NCBI GenBank assembly: GCA_030610655.1
Contig: JAUWRG010000010.1
Coordinates: forward strand, 1 to 40,617
From: Dehalococcoidia bacterium
GTDB taxonomy: Bacteria > Chloroflexota > Dehalococcoidia > E44-bin15
Length of the DNA stretch: 40,617 bases
Reading direction: 5' to 3'
In this document: one piece after another, positions 24,917 through 34,520 of the stretch
Numbering within the stretch: the stretch's first letter is position 1
Layout: each line of letters starts with the position of its first letter
The notes under the pieces: generated by a model
Seen by the model: only the letters and a program-made list of their open reading frames with translations
What the model was told of the DNA's origin: nothing
Database searches by the model: none
Translations under genes and position numbers: made by a program

Positions 24917-27249
24917 AAATAAAGGAATTCTCAATACGCCGCTATGGACCATTGCCAGATACTGGACGTATAACAGTGGGTAATTTCTCTCTATTCTTCG
25001 GGAAAAACGAGGATGGTAAGACTCTCACCATAGACGGCCTAGTAAAAATGTTGTTGAGAACAGGAAGACGCCTTTTTGAGCGCATAAACAGGGTAAATGA
25101 AGAGCCGGAAGGCTACTTGATCGTGGAAGATGCTGAAGGTAGAGAACTAAAACTCCCAGAGAAAGGAGACTTAACAGACATTACTGATCTTACCCCTGAA
25201 GAATGTCGCAATATATTCATAATAAGAAATAGCGACCTTTCTATCGCCTTAGAGAGCGGGTTCTATAGAAATGTGACAGACCGCCTTGTCGGTTTGAGAA
25301 CCGGAGAGATTTCTCAAATAAAAGGTCAACTGCAAGAGCTAGGGAAATTAACTAAGGCTGACAGCACCGCTTCTCTGCGTGACTGGGCAGGCGAGAAATT
25401 AAAGACTGGGATAAGACGTGCACATAGTTTGATTGAAAAGATCAAGGCATTGGATGAGAAGATTAGAGCGGAGAACTTTGATAGGTTTGAAGATGAGTTT
25501 CTCAAGATAAGAGAGGAGGCGAGCGAAGTTAGCCGTAGGATAGAAGCCTTTGAGAATGCTAGGAAAAGAGAGCAATACGAAAAGTGTAATAGCGCTTATG
25601 AAGCCCTTACATCTGCCCGGAAAAATCTTGAGGAACTGGAAGTTTATATTCGCGAGGATGAGCAGCTGTGGGCTGGGTATGGGAAGGATATTAAGAACTC
25701 GACAGAGGACATACAAAAGTTACAAAACGTAGCGGATACCGAGAAAGGAGAATTGCGGCAAAAAGTGAAGGAATTGGAGGTGGATAAGTTGGCTTTGCAG
25801 GCCCTCGCCGAGAGGAAAAAAAGGCTAGACGATGAAATCAAGCTGGAAATCAAGAACTATGAGATGAAGAGTGGAGAGTTAGCGCTGAAAGAAACGAAGG
25901 GTAGATTCTTTGCAGTAGCAGCGATAATTTCAGTTGTACTACTATCTATACTAGCCTTTGGAATTATTCTCAGGCCATCGCTATTATCCTACGCACTCTT
26001 TGTGTGCTTCTTAATATTAACCGGGGTTTTTGCAACACTAAGGTTTTCACTCATAAGAGAGAAAGCCTGGCTTGCGGGGGTGTTTGAAAGAATCAAATTA
26101 AGCGTTTCAAGATTTGAATTGGGTGCAGAAAGCATCGGAGGAATCCTCTCCAATATTCAGAAATTTGACGAGGAATATTCTAAACGGCAAATGGAATTAG
26201 AGCAGCTTAAGACGGAAGTATCACTATTGGAAAGAGAAACAAAGAATCTTGAAGAAACGCAGATCCCAAGCATAGAAGAGAAAAACACGAAAGCTAAGGG
26301 GAAAATAGATGAGGTGATAAGCAAAACCGGAGTAAGAACTCTTCAAGAGTATCGTGAAAAGCTTGCATTGAAACTGGGGTATGAAAGATCAGCAGAGACG
26401 CAGCTTGGTATACTACAAAGTCATTTTGGCTCAGCAGGAGAAACATCGGAGGAGAACTTGTCGCATTGGCTTGAGGATATTAGTGCCCTCAAGGAATTCG
26501 AGGATAAGGCTAAGGATATAGCATACGATGAGAAGACCGCTTCACAGTTGAAATCTGAGCATGAGATGCTTCTGACTAGCCAAAAGGAACTTGAGGGCAG
26601 GATGGCCGATCTTTTTGACCAGTTAAGAGAAGTAGAAAAGGAAGCGAATGAGATTCTAAGGTTGGAAGATGATTACCTATATTGCAACACTTCGGTAGAT
26701 ATGAACGCAATCAGGGACAAGTTGTTAGAGTGTATAGCCAAAATCGAGGTCGAAAAAGATGATGCACTAGAAGCTATAAGAATCTTCGAGGAACTCGAAG
26801 GGGAGGAGGAAGAAAAGATCTCTGCTCTTTTTGGTAAGGACAGCCCTATTTCCAAGCACTTTTGTAAGATAACGGGCGGCATTTATGAGGAGGTAGAGTT
26901 CGTTCTTGATGACGTGAGGAAAGTACAGGTCAGACTTCAAGACGGTAGTATATTGGCTGCCGATAAACTATCAGGTGGCGCCTACGATCAGTTATATCTT
27001 TCCATCCGGCTTGCCCTTGGGGAAAAGCTACTAAAGGGAGGCAACGGTTTCTTCATCATGGACGACCCATTCGTAAAAGCCGACTTAGGAAGATTGCAAA
27101 AACAGCTTGATATACTCAAGAGTATCTCTGAATCGGGATGGCAGATTATGTACTTTACTGCGAAAGATGAGGTAAAGGATGTTCTGCAACAAGATATACA
27201 AAGCGGCAGGATCCGCTACGTGGAACTTCAAGGTACATTTCCTCAATGA
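24913..27249 (+). CDS. AAA ATPase, SbcC/YhaN-like, with long coiled coil interrupted by a predicted transmembrane hairpin
   Basis: FFGKNEDGKTLTIDGLVKMLL (Walker A region), long coiled coil, FFAVAAIISVVLLSILAFGIILRPSLLSYALFVCFLILTGVFATL hydrophobic pair, KLSGGAYDQLYLSIRLALGEKLL (signature), GFFIMDDPFVKAD (Walker B); ATGA overlap with upstream gene. Confidence 0.9.
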   Translation: MKIKEFSIRRYGPLPDTGRITVGNFSLFFGKNEDGKTLTIDGLVKMLLRTGRRLFERINRVNEEPEGYLIVEDAEGRELKLPEKGDLTDITDLTPEECRNIFIIRNSDLSIALESGFYRNVTDRLVGLRTGEISQIKGQLQELGKLTKADSTASLRDWAGEKLKTGIRRAHSLIEKIKALDEKIRAENFDRFEDEFLKIREEASEVSRRIEAFENARKREQYEKCNSAYEALTSARKNLEELEVYIREDEQLWAGYGKDIKNSTEDIQKLQNVADTEKGELRQKVKELEVDKLALQALAERKKRLDDEIKLEIKNYEMKSGELALKETKGRFFAVAAIISVVLLSILAFGIILRPSLLSYALFVCFLILTGVFATLRFSLIREKAWLAGVFERIKLSVSRFELGAESIGGILSNIQKFDEEYSKRQMELEQLKTEVSLLERETKNLEETQIPSIEEKNTKAKGKIDEVISKTGVRTLQEYREKLALKLGYERSAETQLGILQSHFGSAGETSEENLSHWLEDISALKEFEDKAKDIAYDEKTASQLKSEHEMLLTSQKELEGRMADLFDQLREVEKEANEILRLEDDYLYCNTSVDMNAIRDKLLECIAKIEVEKDDALEAIRIFEELEGEEEEKISALFGKDSPISKHFCKITGGIYEEVEFVLDDVRKVQVRLQDGSILAADKLSGGAYDQLYLSIRLALGEKLLKGGNGFFIMDDPFVKADLGRLQKQLDILKSISESGWQIMYFTAKDEVKDVLQQDIQSGRIRYVELQGTFPQ

Positions 27250-27346
27250 GGTTCAAGTATTGTTGGTGATGCTACTTCGACTTTTCTCCCTCCACTCAGG
27301 CCTGATCCTTATCCCTGTCGAGTAGGGAATTGCAGAACAGGGCGAA

Positions 27347-28279
27347 ATGAATTGTCTTATCGCCATTGTGGGTCCCACCTCTGTGGGTAAGAGTACTCTG
27401 GCGCTCTGTCTAGCGCAGATTTTCGATGGCGAGATCGTGAGCGCCGACAGTCGTCAGGTCTACCACTATATGGACATTGGCACGGCAAAGCCAAGCCGTG
27501 AGGAGCGTGCCCTCATCCCTCATCACCTTATCGATGTCGCTGACCCTGATGAGGATTTCAGCCTTGCCGTTTATCAGGAGATGGCGTATCAGGCGGTGGC
27601 GGATATTCACAGGCGAGGAAAGCTGGCGCTTTTGGTAGGTGGCAGCGGCCTCTATGTGAAAGCAGTCATAGGGGGCTTCAAAATCCCTCAGGTTGCTCCA
27701 AACCCTGAACTGAGGCAGAGCCTGGAGGAGAAAGCAGCAGGTGAAGGCTATATAGCACTCTATAAGGAACTGGAGCAGGTAGACCCCGATGCAGCAAAAA
27801 AGATCGACCCCCGAAATGTACGACGAGTGATCAGAGCTTTGGAGGTCTGCTATACTACAGGAGTCCCTTTCTCTCAGCTTCAGATGAGCGAGCCACTTTT
27901 TCACACTTTAGTGATTGGACTGACCACTGCCAGGGAGGATTTATATCGCAGAATCGATGAGCGAGTCGATGGCATGATAGAGCGAGGCCTGGTTCAGGAG
28001 ATTCAATCACTTCTGGAGCGAGGCTACTCGTTTGACCTTCCCTCGATGTCAGGACTGGGCTACAATCAGATAGAACAGTACCTTCAGGGGAAGGTAGAAC
28101 TGGATGTTGTTGTGCAGCACATAAAATATGAGATCCATCGCTTCGCCCGCCACCAGTATGCCTGGTTCCGCCTTAATGACGAGAGGATCCATTGGTTTGA
28201 TATAAGAAGTGGAATAGAGAAACCGGTTCAGGGTCTGATCCAGGGATTTTTAAGAGCTAGAGAAAAAGTCAATCTATGA
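27347..28279 (+). CDS. miaA: tRNA dimethylallyltransferase MiaA
   Basis: CLIAIVGPTSVGKSTLALCLAQIFDGEIVSADSRQVYHYMDIGTAKPSREE; RNVRRVIRALEV. Confidence 0.96.
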   Translation: MNCLIAIVGPTSVGKSTLALCLAQIFDGEIVSADSRQVYHYMDIGTAKPSREERALIPHHLIDVADPDEDFSLAVYQEMAYQAVADIHRRGKLALLVGGSGLYVKAVIGGFKIPQVAPNPELRQSLEEKAAGEGYIALYKELEQVDPDAAKKIDPRNVRRVIRALEVCYTTGVPFSQLQMSEPLFHTLVIGLTTAREDLYRRIDERVDGMIERGLVQEIQSLLERGYSFDLPSMSGLGYNQIEQYLQGKVELDVVVQHIKYEIHRFARHQYAWFRLNDERIHWFDIRSGIEKPVQGLIQGFLRAREKVNL

Positions 28280-29088
28280 AGTTCGCCAAGATGCAAGCTA
28301 CTGGGAATGATTTCGTATTGGTCGAGGCTGATACGGAGCGCGATTGGCCCCAGCTTGCCAAGTCGATGTGTAATCGCCACTTCGGCATCGGCGCCGATGG
28401 GCTCATTCTATTCATGCCCTCAAAAGTAGCCGATTTGTATATGCGCTTCTTTAACCCCGATGGCTCAGAAGCTGAGGCTTGTGGCAATGGACTGAGGTGC
28501 ATCACCAGATATGCTATTGACAAGGGATATGCCAATGAGCTCACAGTACAAACGCAAGGGGGCGTTAGAAAGGTACAAGCCCAGGGTAAGCAGATTCAAG
28601 TAGATATGGGGATACCCGGTCTCAAGGCTGATGAGATACCAATGCTCATTGATGAGAAGCTTGACATAATACTGGATTGCCCCATTAACGTTGAAGACAG
28701 GATACTCCCCTTGACCTGCCTGTCTATGGGTAATCCACATGCTGTCTGCCTCCTTGAGGAGCCGGTGGCAGACTTTCCCCTTTTGGAGCTTGGTCCCAGG
28801 GTGGAAAACCACCCCGCTTTTCCTCAAAGGGTGAATTTTGAGGTAGCAAATGTTTCCGACCGAAAGAAGATCGTGGCTAGGGTTTGGGAGCGAGGGGTAG
28901 GGGAGACCCTGGCCTGCGGCAGTGGGGCTTGTGCCGTCGCCGTGGCAGCCCGACTTCATAACCGCGTGGACAGCCATGTGGATGTGACATTACCGGGAGG
29001 GACGCTTACTATAGATTGGGACGGGGTGAGCAAGGTGATACTCACCGGCCCTGCGGAGCTGGTGTTCTTGGGAGAATGGCCTGACTAG
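28276..29088 (+). CDS. dapF: Diaminopimelate epimerase
   Basis: MKFAKMQATGNDFVLVEAD, FNPDGSEAEACGNGLRCITRYA, ERGVGETLACGSGACAVAVAA; ATGA overlap with miaA. Confidence 0.96.
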   Translation: MKFAKMQATGNDFVLVEADTERDWPQLAKSMCNRHFGIGADGLILFMPSKVADLYMRFFNPDGSEAEACGNGLRCITRYAIDKGYANELTVQTQGGVRKVQAQGKQIQVDMGIPGLKADEIPMLIDEKLDIILDCPINVEDRILPLTCLSMGNPHAVCLLEEPVADFPLLELGPRVENHPAFPQRVNFEVANVSDRKKIVARVWERGVGETLACGSGACAVAVAARLHNRVDSHVDVTLPGGTLTIDWDGVSKVILTGPAELVFLGEWPD

Positions 29089-29138
29089 CTGCGGATTTGC
29101 AACTGTCAGGCTACAAAAATAATTTGGAGGTTTCTTGA

Positions 29139-29561
29139 ATGAGTGAATCCGGAGAAAAGAATCTGGCGGGGGCAAATCTGGTTAGCGCCAATTTTCGAGG
29201 GGAGATAATGTGCGACGCCGACCTGTCAGGGGCTACCCTGGTTCAGGCCGACATGCTGAATTGCGACCTGAGCGGGGCTAATCTCAAAGGTGCCAACCTT
29301 ACCGGCGCAGATTTGACCGATGCCGACCTGTCCAGTGCTTGTTTAGTGGACGCCAACTTGATCAGGACGAGGCTAAGGGGCACGCTTTTTAGTGGCGCTG
29401 ACCTCACTGGTGCAGTCCTGGCACAAACCGACCTTCAGGATGCCGACTTCCGAGGGGCAAAGTTTGATATCGAAAAAATCGACATTTCAGGAGCTCGTGC
29501 CTGGCAGCAAGCCAAATGGGACGAGCCTGTTTTCGAGACGTTGAAAGCAAAATTTGGATAG
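29139..29561 (+). CDS. Pentapeptide repeat protein
   Basis: Tandem A(N/D)LxxA repeats: ADLSGATLVQADMLNCDLSGANLKGANLTGADLTDADLSSACLVDANL. Confidence 0.93.
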   Translation: MSESGEKNLAGANLVSANFRGEIMCDADLSGATLVQADMLNCDLSGANLKGANLTGADLTDADLSSACLVDANLIRTRLRGTLFSGADLTGAVLAQTDLQDADFRGAKFDIEKIDISGARAWQQAKWDEPVFETLKAKFG

Positions 29562-29582
29562 GAACAAACATTAGGTTCGAAA

Positions 29583-30755
29583 ATGCGAACTGCAAAACGC
29601 ATTGAAAACTTACCCCCTTATCTCTTTGTCGAGATCTCAAAGAAGATCGCCGAGAAGCAGAAAAAGGGAGAGGATGTCATCAGCCTGGCAATAGGTGATC
29701 CTGATATCCCTACGCCGCCGCATGTCATAGAGCGCCTTTGCCAGGAAGCCCATGTGCCCGAGAACCAACGCTACCCTGAGTCTGAGGGGCTTCCTGAGTT
29801 TCGCCGGGCCATAGCTGACTGGTATAATAACCGCTTTGGTGTGACTCTTGATCCGGATACCGAGGTACTACCCCTCATCGGCGCCAAGGATGGTGTTGGG
29901 CATGTCGCCTTATGCTTCATCGACCCCGGCGACATCGCCCTCGTGCCCGACCCAGCGTACCCTGTCTATGCTATAGGCACCATGTTCGCTGGTGGTTCTT
30001 CGTATTATCTGCCGCTTGTGGAGGAGCATGGTTTTCTTCCAGACCTTGAGAGTATTCCTTCCGATATAGCGCAAAGGGCAAAAGTGCTATGGATTAACTA
30101 TCCCAACAATCCCACAGCGGCTGTAGCGGAACTAGATTTCTTCGAGAGGGTGGTTGCCTTTGCTAAAACACATGACATCGCTGTGTGCCATGATGGACCC
30201 TACACTGAAGTAACCTTTGATGGCTATCGCCCAGTGAGCTTTATGCAAGTGCCAGGAGCGAGGGATGTTGGCGTAGAATTTCACTCTCTCTCTAAGACCT
30301 ACAATATGACTGGCTGGCGGGTAGGCATGGTGGTGGGAGATGCCAGAATAATTGACGCCCTAACGAGGGTGAAATCCAACCTGGACTCGGGGATTCCGCA
30401 AGCAATCCAGTACGCCGCCATTGAGGCGCTGACCGGACCACAAGCCTGCATTGCAGAGCATAACGCCATATATCAGCGACGCCGCGACCTATTGTTCCAG
30501 ACCCTTATCGAGATAGGGCTCAAGGCAACACTCCCCCGCGCCAGCCTTTATATCTGGGCCAGGATCCCGGAGGGCTATACGTCAATACAATTTGCTACCG
30601 CTCTATTGGATGAGGCTGGGGTCGTTGTTATACCAGGCATCGGTTACGGAAAGTGTGGGGAGGGTTATATTCGAATCTCTCTAACTGTCCCAGATGAGCG
30701 TCTTGAGGAAGCGGTAGCACGGCTTAGGTCATGGCATAAGCAAAAAACATCTTGA
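29583..30755 (+). CDS. dapL: Class I/II aminotransferase, LL-diaminopimelate aminotransferase type
   Basis: RIENLPPYLFVEISKKIAEKQKKGEDVISLAIGDPDIPTP, YPESEGLPEFRRAIADWY, NYPNNPTAAVA, EFHSLSKTYNMTGWRVG; adjacency to dapF. Confidence 0.88.
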   Translation: MRTAKRIENLPPYLFVEISKKIAEKQKKGEDVISLAIGDPDIPTPPHVIERLCQEAHVPENQRYPESEGLPEFRRAIADWYNNRFGVTLDPDTEVLPLIGAKDGVGHVALCFIDPGDIALVPDPAYPVYAIGTMFAGGSSYYLPLVEEHGFLPDLESIPSDIAQRAKVLWINYPNNPTAAVAELDFFERVVAFAKTHDIAVCHDGPYTEVTFDGYRPVSFMQVPGARDVGVEFHSLSKTYNMTGWRVGMVVGDARIIDALTRVKSNLDSGIPQAIQYAAIEALTGPQACIAEHNAIYQRRRDLLFQTLIEIGLKATLPRASLYIWARIPEGYTSIQFATALLDEAGVVVIPGIGYGKCGEGYIRISLTVPDERLEEAVARLRSWHKQKTS

Positions 30756-30769
30756 CATAAGGAAAGGCC

Positions 30770-31900
30770 ATCGCCAGAACTACATTTCCCACCCATCCAC
30801 CGATAGAGAAAGCCCTTTTAGTAGGAGTCAAGGTAAAGGGGTTAAGAAACACATGGCCTGTAGAGGATTCCCTTGAGGAGTTAGCCCTTTTGACGGTTAC
30901 CGCTGGGGCCGAGGTGGTTGGCGCATCGATTCAGCGGCGACAGAGCCCAACACCTGCCTATTACGTAGGTAAGGGAAAGATAGAGGAGCTAGCCGAACTC
31001 AAGGCGGAGTTGGGATGTGATGTGGTGATCTTCGACGATGAGCTTTCGCCGACACAACAGAGAAACCTGGAGGACGCTCTTGAGGTCAAGATTATTGACC
31101 GAACTGCCCTGATCCTCGATATCTTCGCTAAGCGAGCCCAAACCCATGAGGGGCGCCTCCAAGTAGAGCTGGCGCAGCATCAATACCTTTTGCCTCGCCT
31201 CGCTGGGCAATGGAGCCACCTGGAGCGCCTCGGTGGCGGTATTGGCACCAGGGGACCTGGTGAGACGCAGATTGAGACCGATCGACGGCTCATCCGCCAC
31301 AAGATCCATCGCCTTCAGAAAGATATTCAGCAAGTGAGGAAGCATCGTGCCCTCTATCGGCGTCAGCGCGCCAAGCAAGGCATCCCAGTCGTGGCCATAA
31401 TCGGCTATACCAATGCCGGGAAAAGCACTCTACTGAACGCCTTGAGTAACGCTGATGTGTTCGTAGAAGATAAGCTCTTCGCCACCCTTGATCCGACTAC
31501 CAGAAGGCTCACCCTGCCAAACAAGCGAGAGGTGCTGATCAGCGATACAGTAGGTTTTATACAGAAGCTGCCCACCACTGTGGTCGCTGCCTTTAGAGCC
31601 ACCCTTGAGGAGCTAGGTGAGGCTACCTTGCTCCTTCACATACTTGACATAACACATAGGAACGCAGTGGAGCAAAGCATCGCCGTGGAAGAGCTTTTGA
31701 CCACCCTGGAGTTAAACCAGAAGCCGAGGATAACTGTTCTCAATAAGCTTGACCTCCTCGCTTCTAGTGAGGAAGATATCATGAATTTTGTCAGCGACGC
31801 CACAGATATTCCTCGAGACGCAGTGCTGATCTCAGCATCTAGGGGATGGGGGTTAGACCGGTTGCTGCAACGGATCGCCGAGACACTCGCTTTCCTTTGA
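30770..31900 (+). CDS. hflX: GTPase HflX (start codon uncertain; homologous text begins upstream of the ORF-track start 30890)
   Basis: [63 protein letters not shown]; open frame upstream reads (I)[50 protein letters not shown]. Confidence 0.92.
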   Translation: MARTTFPTHPPIEKALLVGVKVKGLRNTWPVEDSLEELALLTVTAGAEVVGASIQRRQSPTPAYYVGKGKIEELAELKAELGCDVVIFDDELSPTQQRNLEDALEVKIIDRTALILDIFAKRAQTHEGRLQVELAQHQYLLPRLAGQWSHLERLGGGIGTRGPGETQIETDRRLIRHKIHRLQKDIQQVRKHRALYRRQRAKQGIPVVAIIGYTNAGKSTLLNALSNADVFVEDKLFATLDPTTRRLTLPNKREVLISDTVGFIQKLPTTVVAAFRATLEELGEATLLLHILDITHRNAVEQSIAVEELLTTLELNQKPRITVLNKLDLLASSEEDIMNFVSDATDIPRDAVLISASRGWGLDRLLQRIAETLAFL

Positions 31901-32039
31901 GAAGTGGTTCGCACAATAGTTGTTATGTTATCTAGTCTCATATTGAACGTAAACTAATTGACATAACAGAGCCTTGCACATCTTCCCCAACATAGGCCTC
32001 TTGTAATATAATAGTGTCTTGCCATGCAGAGGTTAATAA

Positions 32040-33212
32040 ATGAACATTAAGAGATACCTTCTTACCACGCTGTTGGTAGCTTTAGTAATAGTCCTCTCTT
32101 TTGGAGTAGGCTTCGCATTCTCACAGTCATTGTCTCACCCTGTCACTGGACTCCCCGAGGAGTTCAATGCCTTAGGGGAGGTGTGGCAGTCCCTTGAGCG
32201 ATATTATGTCAACAAGGATGCACTTGACGCTGAGGAGCTTAGTGAGGGTGCTATTAGAGGGTTACTTGAAGCCCTGGATGATCCTCATACCTCCTATCTT
32301 GATGCTGAGACCTATGAACTGGAGTGGAGCGCTTATGAGGGATCTTTTGAGGGCATCGGGGCGGTGGTCACTATGCAAGATGGAGAGCTAACTGTGGTCT
32401 CTCCTATTGCTGGCGGCCCTGCCGAAGAGCAAGGCGTCAGGGCTGGTGATAAGGTCCTGGAGATCGATGGCGAGCCTACATTGGAGATGAACCTGACAGA
32501 GGCGGTACTGAAAATCCGAGGGCCGCAAGGCACAAAGGTAACCCTACTTATTCTCCACCAGGGTGAGACCACACCGGTGGATATCGAGATAATCCGACAA
32601 GAGGTCAAACTCGACAGCATTTACCTGGAGATGCTTCCCGATGGCATTGCCCTCATCCAGATCACTCATTTCTCGGAACGTACCCACGAAGAGCTTGTCG
32701 CCGTCCTCAACGATGCCATCGATAGTGGGGCGGAGGGTATCATCCTCGACCTGAGGAACAACCCCGGTGGCTATCTTCATGTTGCGGTAGATGTGGCCAG
32801 CGAGTTTCTCGATGGCGGCACCGTAGTTTATCAACAGGATAGCGAAGGGCGGCTTGATGAATCGCAAGCGACCTCTGGAGGTCTGGCCACAGATTTGCCC
32901 TTGGTCTTGCTGGTGAACGGATGGAGCGCCAGCGGCAGCGAGGTGCTCGCTGGAGCGCTTCAGGATCGCGGGCGTGCCACACTTGTTGGCAACGTAACCT
33001 ACGGTAAGGGGAGCGTAAACATTATTCGAGAGCTCAGCGATGGCTCTGCCCTCTATGTGACCACCGCTCGCTGGCTAACTCCGGATGGCAATTTAATAGA
33101 GGGTGTTGGGCTAACCCCGGACTTTGAGGTGGAGATTACTGAAGAAGACGTGTTAAATGGCCGTGACCCGCAACTGGAGTTCGCTATCGAATATATTGAG
33201 TCGCAACAGTGA
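32040..33212 (+). CDS. S41-family C-terminal processing peptidase with PDZ domain
   Basis: N-terminal signal/TM segment; PDZ (GIGAVVTMQDGELTVVSPIAGGPAEEQGVRAGDKVLEIDG); ILDLRNNPGGYLHVAVDVASEFLDGG, LVNGWSASGSEVLAGALQD. Confidence 0.94.
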   Translation: MNIKRYLLTTLLVALVIVLSFGVGFAFSQSLSHPVTGLPEEFNALGEVWQSLERYYVNKDALDAEELSEGAIRGLLEALDDPHTSYLDAETYELEWSAYEGSFEGIGAVVTMQDGELTVVSPIAGGPAEEQGVRAGDKVLEIDGEPTLEMNLTEAVLKIRGPQGTKVTLLILHQGETTPVDIEIIRQEVKLDSIYLEMLPDGIALIQITHFSERTHEELVAVLNDAIDSGAEGIILDLRNNPGGYLHVAVDVASEFLDGGTVVYQQDSEGRLDESQATSGGLATDLPLVLLVNGWSASGSEVLAGALQDRGRATLVGNVTYGKGSVNIIRELSDGSALYVTTARWLTPDGNLIEGVGLTPDFEVEITEEDVLNGRDPQLEFAIEYIESQQ

Positions 33213-33247
33213 ATTGAAGTTGGCAAACGGCTATGATAGAATGAATT

Positions 33248-33718
33248 ATGAAGGTAAAGACGGTAAGCCTCAATCGAAAAGCACACCACGACTACCATAT
33301 ACTGGAAAGCGTTGAGGCAGGGATCGCTCTCACCGGCACCGAGGTCAAGTCGATTCGTGCCGGTCGGGTGAATATTCGTGATGGTTACGCCCGTCCCGAA
33401 CAGGACGAATTGTGGTTATATAATACGCACATTGCTCGGTACGAAGGGGGCAATCGCTATAACCACGAACCAACGCGGCCGAGGAAGCTACTACTTCATC
33501 GCCGGCAGATCAACGACCTTTCCGCTAAGGTAATGCAAAAGGGCTTCACCATTGTGCCCTTAAGGCTGTACTTTAAAAATGGGAATGCCAAGGTGGAACT
33601 GGGCTTGGCCAGGGGGAAAAAGCTTTATGATAAGCGCCAGTCCATAGCTCGCCGCGAATCGGAGCGCGAGATGGAGCGCACCATGAAGCTCGCCAAGGGG
33701 CTTAAGTACAACGCGTGA
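33248..33718 (+). CDS. smpB: SsrA-binding protein SmpB
   Basis: LNRKAHHDYHILESVEAGIALTGTEVKSIRAGRVNIRDGYARPEQDELWLYNTHIARYEGGNRYNHEPTRPRKLLLHRRQI. Confidence 0.97.
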   Translation: MKVKTVSLNRKAHHDYHILESVEAGIALTGTEVKSIRAGRVNIRDGYARPEQDELWLYNTHIARYEGGNRYNHEPTRPRKLLLHRRQINDLSAKVMQKGFTIVPLRLYFKNGNAKVELGLARGKKLYDKRQSIARRESEREMERTMKLAKGLKYNA

Positions 33719-33783
33719 ATGTGAGCCCTGGCGGTCCCTTTATACTTTCCACTGCTTCGCTAGTTATGTCAAGTAACTGACAA

Positions 33784-34126
33784 GGGGACGAGTGGTTTCG
33801 ACAGGAGAGGAGAGGCTCAGGATTGCAGGCCGAGGTGCCATCGCCTCGCAAAACAGGTGGCAAAAAAGTAACTGACGAATACGTCTACGCTAGCTAAGCG
33901 CTGACACGCCCCCCCCGTTTCCCTCGATGAATGGGGATGGGCGACGAGAAGTCGAGGTGCAGCAATCCAGACGTCGATAAGAGTTGCCTAAGGAAGAATC
34001 GACTGGCCCAGCCGAACTCGGTCGGCAGAGGACGATTGGGCAAGAGCAAAGAGCCGACTAAGCCTGTAGTACATTCTGGGTGGCCCTCTTCTGGACGGGG
34101 AGTTCAACTCTCCCCCGTCTCCACCA
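33784..34126 (+). ncRNA. ssrA: tmRNA (ssrA)
   Basis: 5' GGGGACGAGTGGTTTCGACAGG; 3' GGGGAGTTCAACTCTCCCCCGTCTCCACCA; 5' GGGGACG pairs with CGTCTCC; immediately after smpB. Confidence 0.95.
33859..33897 (+). other. tmRNA-encoded tag reading frame, deduced GKKVTDEYVYAS*
   Basis: GGC AAA AAA GTA ACT GAC GAA TAC GTC TAC GCT AGC TAA; the other two frames hit stops after 3-4 codons. Confidence 0.7.
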
Positions 34127-34139
34127 AACCGAAATTTTT

Positions 34140-34172
34140 CCGCCCTGACCGTCAGGTATGGCGGTTTCTTTT
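34140..34172 (+). terminator. Candidate terminator of ssrA
   Basis: CCGCC...GGCGG hairpin followed by TTTCTTTT just 3' of the tmRNA. Confidence 0.6.
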
Positions 34173-34520
34173 GGGCTTCGCTCTTTAAGTTGGTTAGGAT
34201 GGAAGACTACAACTTTGAATAAGAGTGAGCCGGCGCCCCCCAATCCCTCCAAGGACTCCCGAGCCATCAGGTGCCGATCAGAACAAAGGAAACGCTATTT
34301 CAGGCCCCTAACGTGCAAGGCTCAGTGAGTTATCCTCTGCCTTTGACAACTGGCTCGCCATTCGTCCTTATTGCGACTTGTGGAAATCGGGCTGGCGCTT
34401 CTCCATGAAGGGATGTAAGATTGCCATACTAAAAGGACTTCTTTTTAGATTGGGAGGCAATGACCACACTGAGATGTCAAGATTCTAGCTTCTAGCACTT
34501 GGCGTGGTTCATTTGAGTTG

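Noticed and set aside
27410-27904. 164-aa minus-strand ORF
   Set aside because: Antisense to miaA; spurious.
28465-28977. 170-aa minus-strand ORF
   Set aside because: Antisense to dapF; low-complexity translation without family signature.
31984-32012. Possible sigma70 promoter before the S41 peptidase (TATAAT at 32007)
   Set aside because: Good -10 but no acceptable -35 at 16-18 bp; left unannotated.
33859-33873. GCA AAA AAG TAA as the tmRNA tag start (Ala resume codon)
   Set aside because: Frame terminates after three codons; the GGC frame is the only sustained one.
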